This document shows, in pieces, positions 5,708 through 7,560 of a stretch of DNA of 7,560 nt (the stretch's first letter is position 1; each line of letters opens with the position of its first letter). The notes beneath the pieces are model-generated. The model ran no database searches. It was not told where the DNA came from and worked only from the letters and a program-made list of their open reading frames with translations. Position numbers and translations under genes: made by a program. Origin of the DNA: DATAEK01 sp036258055 (GTDB taxonomy: Bacteria > Acidobacteriota > Vicinamibacteria > Vicinamibacterales > 2-12-FULL-66-21); NCBI GenBank assembly GCA_036258055.1, contig DATAEK010000342.1:1-7560 (forward strand). The letters are read 5' to 3'.

Positions 5708-7554
5708 ATGGGTCTGCCTACGCGCTGTTGGTGAGCCTCTTTCTGATGGCGCTGCCTTCGGCGCAGCAGGAACGAAAGACTGTCGTGCAAGTGGCGGGCC
5801 TCGACGTCGAAATCACCGGCGATCTCCACGGCTTTTCACTCGCGTCAGACGTGACGCGCATCGAGGACCGACTCGAGGTCCTCTCGATCACGCTGCGCAG
5901 CCCTTCGGCGCAACCACCGCCGCGACTCGTGATCAGGTGGTCGATCCCGTCACATGACGTCGCCGGCCATTGGATGACCGGGCGTTTCTTGAACAAGTCG
6001 ATCCGGCCCGACTGGTCCGCCGGCCGATTGCAGGCGTCGATGTTCGCTCGCGAAGCGCCGGTCAGCTGTCTCTTCAGCAGCGACAATCGCAACGTGCTCA
6101 CGTTTGCGGTCTCCGATGCGCTCGAGACTGTCAGCGCCGGGGCCGGCGTGCGTGAGGAGGACGGCCTGGTCTACAACGACGTGATCCTTTTCGCCGAGCG
6201 GCGTCGCCCCCTGGCCGAATTCCGCGTGGCGATACGGCTCGATAGACGGAATGTGCCCTACGAAACGGCGCTCGGAGACGTCAGCGACTGGTGGGCGAAG
6301 CAGCCGGGATATCGGCCGGCGCAGGTACCCGAGACGGCAAGACTGCCGATGTACTCCACCTGGTACAGCTACCACCAGAGTGTCGACGCGACGGCACTTC
6401 TGAAAGAAGTGGCCGTCGCGAAGACCCTTGGTTTCTCGTCGATCATCGTAGACGACGGGTGGCAGACTCTCGACTCGAGTCGAGGGTACGCGTACACCGG
6501 CGATTGGCAGCCCGAACGCATGCCGGGCATGAAGACCTTCGTCGAGGGTTGCCACGCGCTCGGCGTAAAGGTCCTGTTGTGGTACTCGGTGCCGTTTGTC
6601 GGCACTCACGCGAAGGCTGCGGCGCTCTTCAAAAACAAGTCGCTCCGATTCGATGACCGCCTCGGCGCGTTCGTACTCGATCCGCGCTACCCGGAAGTGC
6701 GGCAGTACCTGATCGACATCTACACGAAGGCCGTGCGCGAGTGGAACCTCGATGGTTTGAAGCTCGATTTCATCGATCGCTTCGTTGCCGACGAGCAGAC
6801 CGTGCTCGAGGCCAGCGACGGCCGTGACTTCGGCTCCGTGAACGAGGCCGCGAACCGGCTGATGACCGACGTGCTCGCCGCGTTGATCCGCGTGAAGCCG
6901 GACGTGATGGTGGAGTTCCGCCAGCCGTACATCGGGCCGCTCATCCGTACTTACGGCAACATGTTCCGCGCGAGCGACAGCCCGAACGCGGCAGTGGCCA
7001 ATCGCGTGAAGACGATCGACCTCCGGCTCCTGAGCGGGACGACCGCCGTCCACGCGGACATGATCATGTGGCACAGCAGCGAACCTGTGGAGGTCGCAGC
7101 GCTGCAGTACCTCAACATCCTCTTCTCGGTGCCGCAGGTGTCGGTTCGCCTTCAGGACATTCCGCCCGACCATCTCGCGATGGTGAGGTTCTACACGCAG
7201 TACTGGATCGCGAATCGAGCGGTCCTCCTCGATGGGCAGTTGTCGGCACCCCTCCCGCTGGCCAACTATCCGCTGGTTCGATCGCACGCCGGCGGCACGC
7301 ACATCGTCGCCCTGTACGCAGATCTGGTGGTTCCGCTTGATGGGCAGGAGCCGGTGAGTCGGGTCGATGTCATCAACGCCAAGCATTCTGCCGCAGTGGT
7401 CCTGGCCGTCAACGCGATGCTTGGCCGATATACCTACTCGATTCGAGATTGTCAGGGTCGGCTCGTGAGGAGCGGCGACGTTCGGCTCGATCGAGGGCTG
7501 ATGGACTTCGAGGTGCCGATGTCGGGGGTCCTAACGCTCGAGCGCCGGCCGTGA
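5704..7554 (+). CDS. Secreted GH36-family alpha-galactosidase
   Basis: This is a 616-residue enzyme if it starts at the ATG at 5704. That start gives a hydrophobic leader (YALLVSLFLMALPSA, cleavage after about residue 20) but no Lys or Arg in the n-region. The frame is open further upstream to 5548 and beyond, but that part overlaps the esterase gene and lacks signal-like sequence. Residues about 25-205 are a beta-sandwich-type N-terminal domain. Residues about 215-515 form the (beta/alpha)8 barrel with GH36 motifs: WYSYH 220-224, DDGWQ 250-254, TGDW 265-268, LLWYSVPFVG 291-300, LDPRYPEVR 325-333, KLDFID 353-358 with Asp355 as nucleophile, and RASDSPN 422-428 with Asp425 as likely acid/base. 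Residues about 520-616 are a small C-terminal beta domain. The DDGWQ, KLDF and SDSP triad is characteristic of retaining alpha-galactosidases of clan GH-D, which release terminal alpha-galactose; activity on another alpha-linked sugar cannot be excluded. The length lies between compact bacterial GH36 enzymes of about 550 and the longer ones of over 700 residues. It is probably co-transcribed with the esterase gene. Confidence 0.86.
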   Translation: MNGSAYALLVSLFLMALPSAQQERKTVVQVAGLDVEITGDLHGFSLASDVTRIEDRLEVLSITLRSPSAQPPPRLVIRWSIPSHDVAGHWMTGRFLNKSIRPDWSAGRLQASMFAREAPVSCLFSSDNRNVLTFAVSDALETVSAGAGVREEDGLVYNDVILFAERRRPLAEFRVAIRLDRRNVPYETALGDVSDWWAKQPGYRPAQVPETARLPMYSTWYSYHQSVDATALLKEVAVAKTLGFSSIIVDDGWQTLDSSRGYAYTGDWQPERMPGMKTFVEGCHALGVKVLLWYSVPFVGTHAKAAALFKNKSLRFDDRLGAFVLDPRYPEVRQYLIDIYTKAVREWNLDGLKLDFIDRFVADEQTVLEASDGRDFGSVNEAANRLMTDVLAALIRVKPDVMVEFRQPYIGPLIRTYGNMFRASDSPNAAVANRVKTIDLRLLSGTTAVHADMIMWHSSEPVEVAALQYLNILFSVPQVSVRLQDIPPDHLAMVRFYTQYWIANRAVLLDGQLSAPLPLANYPLVRSHAGGTHIVALYADLVVPLDGQEPVSRVDVINAKHSAAVVLAVNAMLGRYTYSIRDCQGRLVRSGDVRLDRGLMDFEVPMSGVLTLERRP

Positions 7555-7560
7555 CGCGCC

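Noticed and set aside
5950..7386. 478-codon minus-strand ORF antisense to the GH36 gene
   Set aside because: Its translation is rich in Arg, His, Val and Asp with no recognisable motif or hydrophobic pattern, while the plus strand encodes all GH36 motifs. It is a shadow frame of a GC-rich gene.

Overview
The window is GC-rich and densely coding, with weak codon-strand contrast, so long antisense shadow ORFs abound. It most likely comes from an Acidobacteriota genome, possibly a Vicinamibacteria-like lineage. This is inferred from two gene families typical of that phylum lying side by side: an Oar-like TonB-dependent outer-membrane protein and an 'ADOP'-type (acidobacterial duplicated orphan permease) MacB/FtsX-like permease. 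Short-unit tandem repeats in the intergenic spacer fit this. No rRNA, tRNA, CRISPR array, transposase or integrase is visible.

Layout: (1) bases 2-1177, plus strand: the 3' part of an Oar-like TonB-dependent receptor whose start lies outside the window. (2) 1205-3637, minus strand: a complete 810-residue ADOP permease that converges on gene 1 with a 27-bp gap. (3) 3638-3902: a 265-bp divergent spacer holding a 9-bp tandem array, a 7-bp tandem array, a possible plus-strand promoter and the ribosome-binding sites of both flanking genes. (4) 3903-5654, plus strand: a secreted two-domain protein, an enterochelin-esterase-like alpha/beta hydrolase followed by an SMP-30/gluconolactonase-type beta-propeller. 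(5) 5704-7554, plus strand: a secreted GH36-type alpha-galactosidase that ends six bases before the window edge.

Genes 4 and 5 are co-oriented and 49 bp apart, so they probably form an operon for processing a galactoside or esterified glycan outside the cytoplasm. The receptor and the permease are plausible but unproven partners, because both families occur in many unrelated copies in these genomes. The best candidate for something new is small. The only good Shine-Dalgarno between genes 4 and 5 sits 43 bp upstream of the GH36 ATG, but it is ideally placed for a 13-codon TTG-initiated leader ORF that ends in an ATGA overlap with that ATG. This suggests either translational coupling or a sequence error that hides the true, basic N-terminus of the enzyme. 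I see no convincing undescribed multi-gene system.
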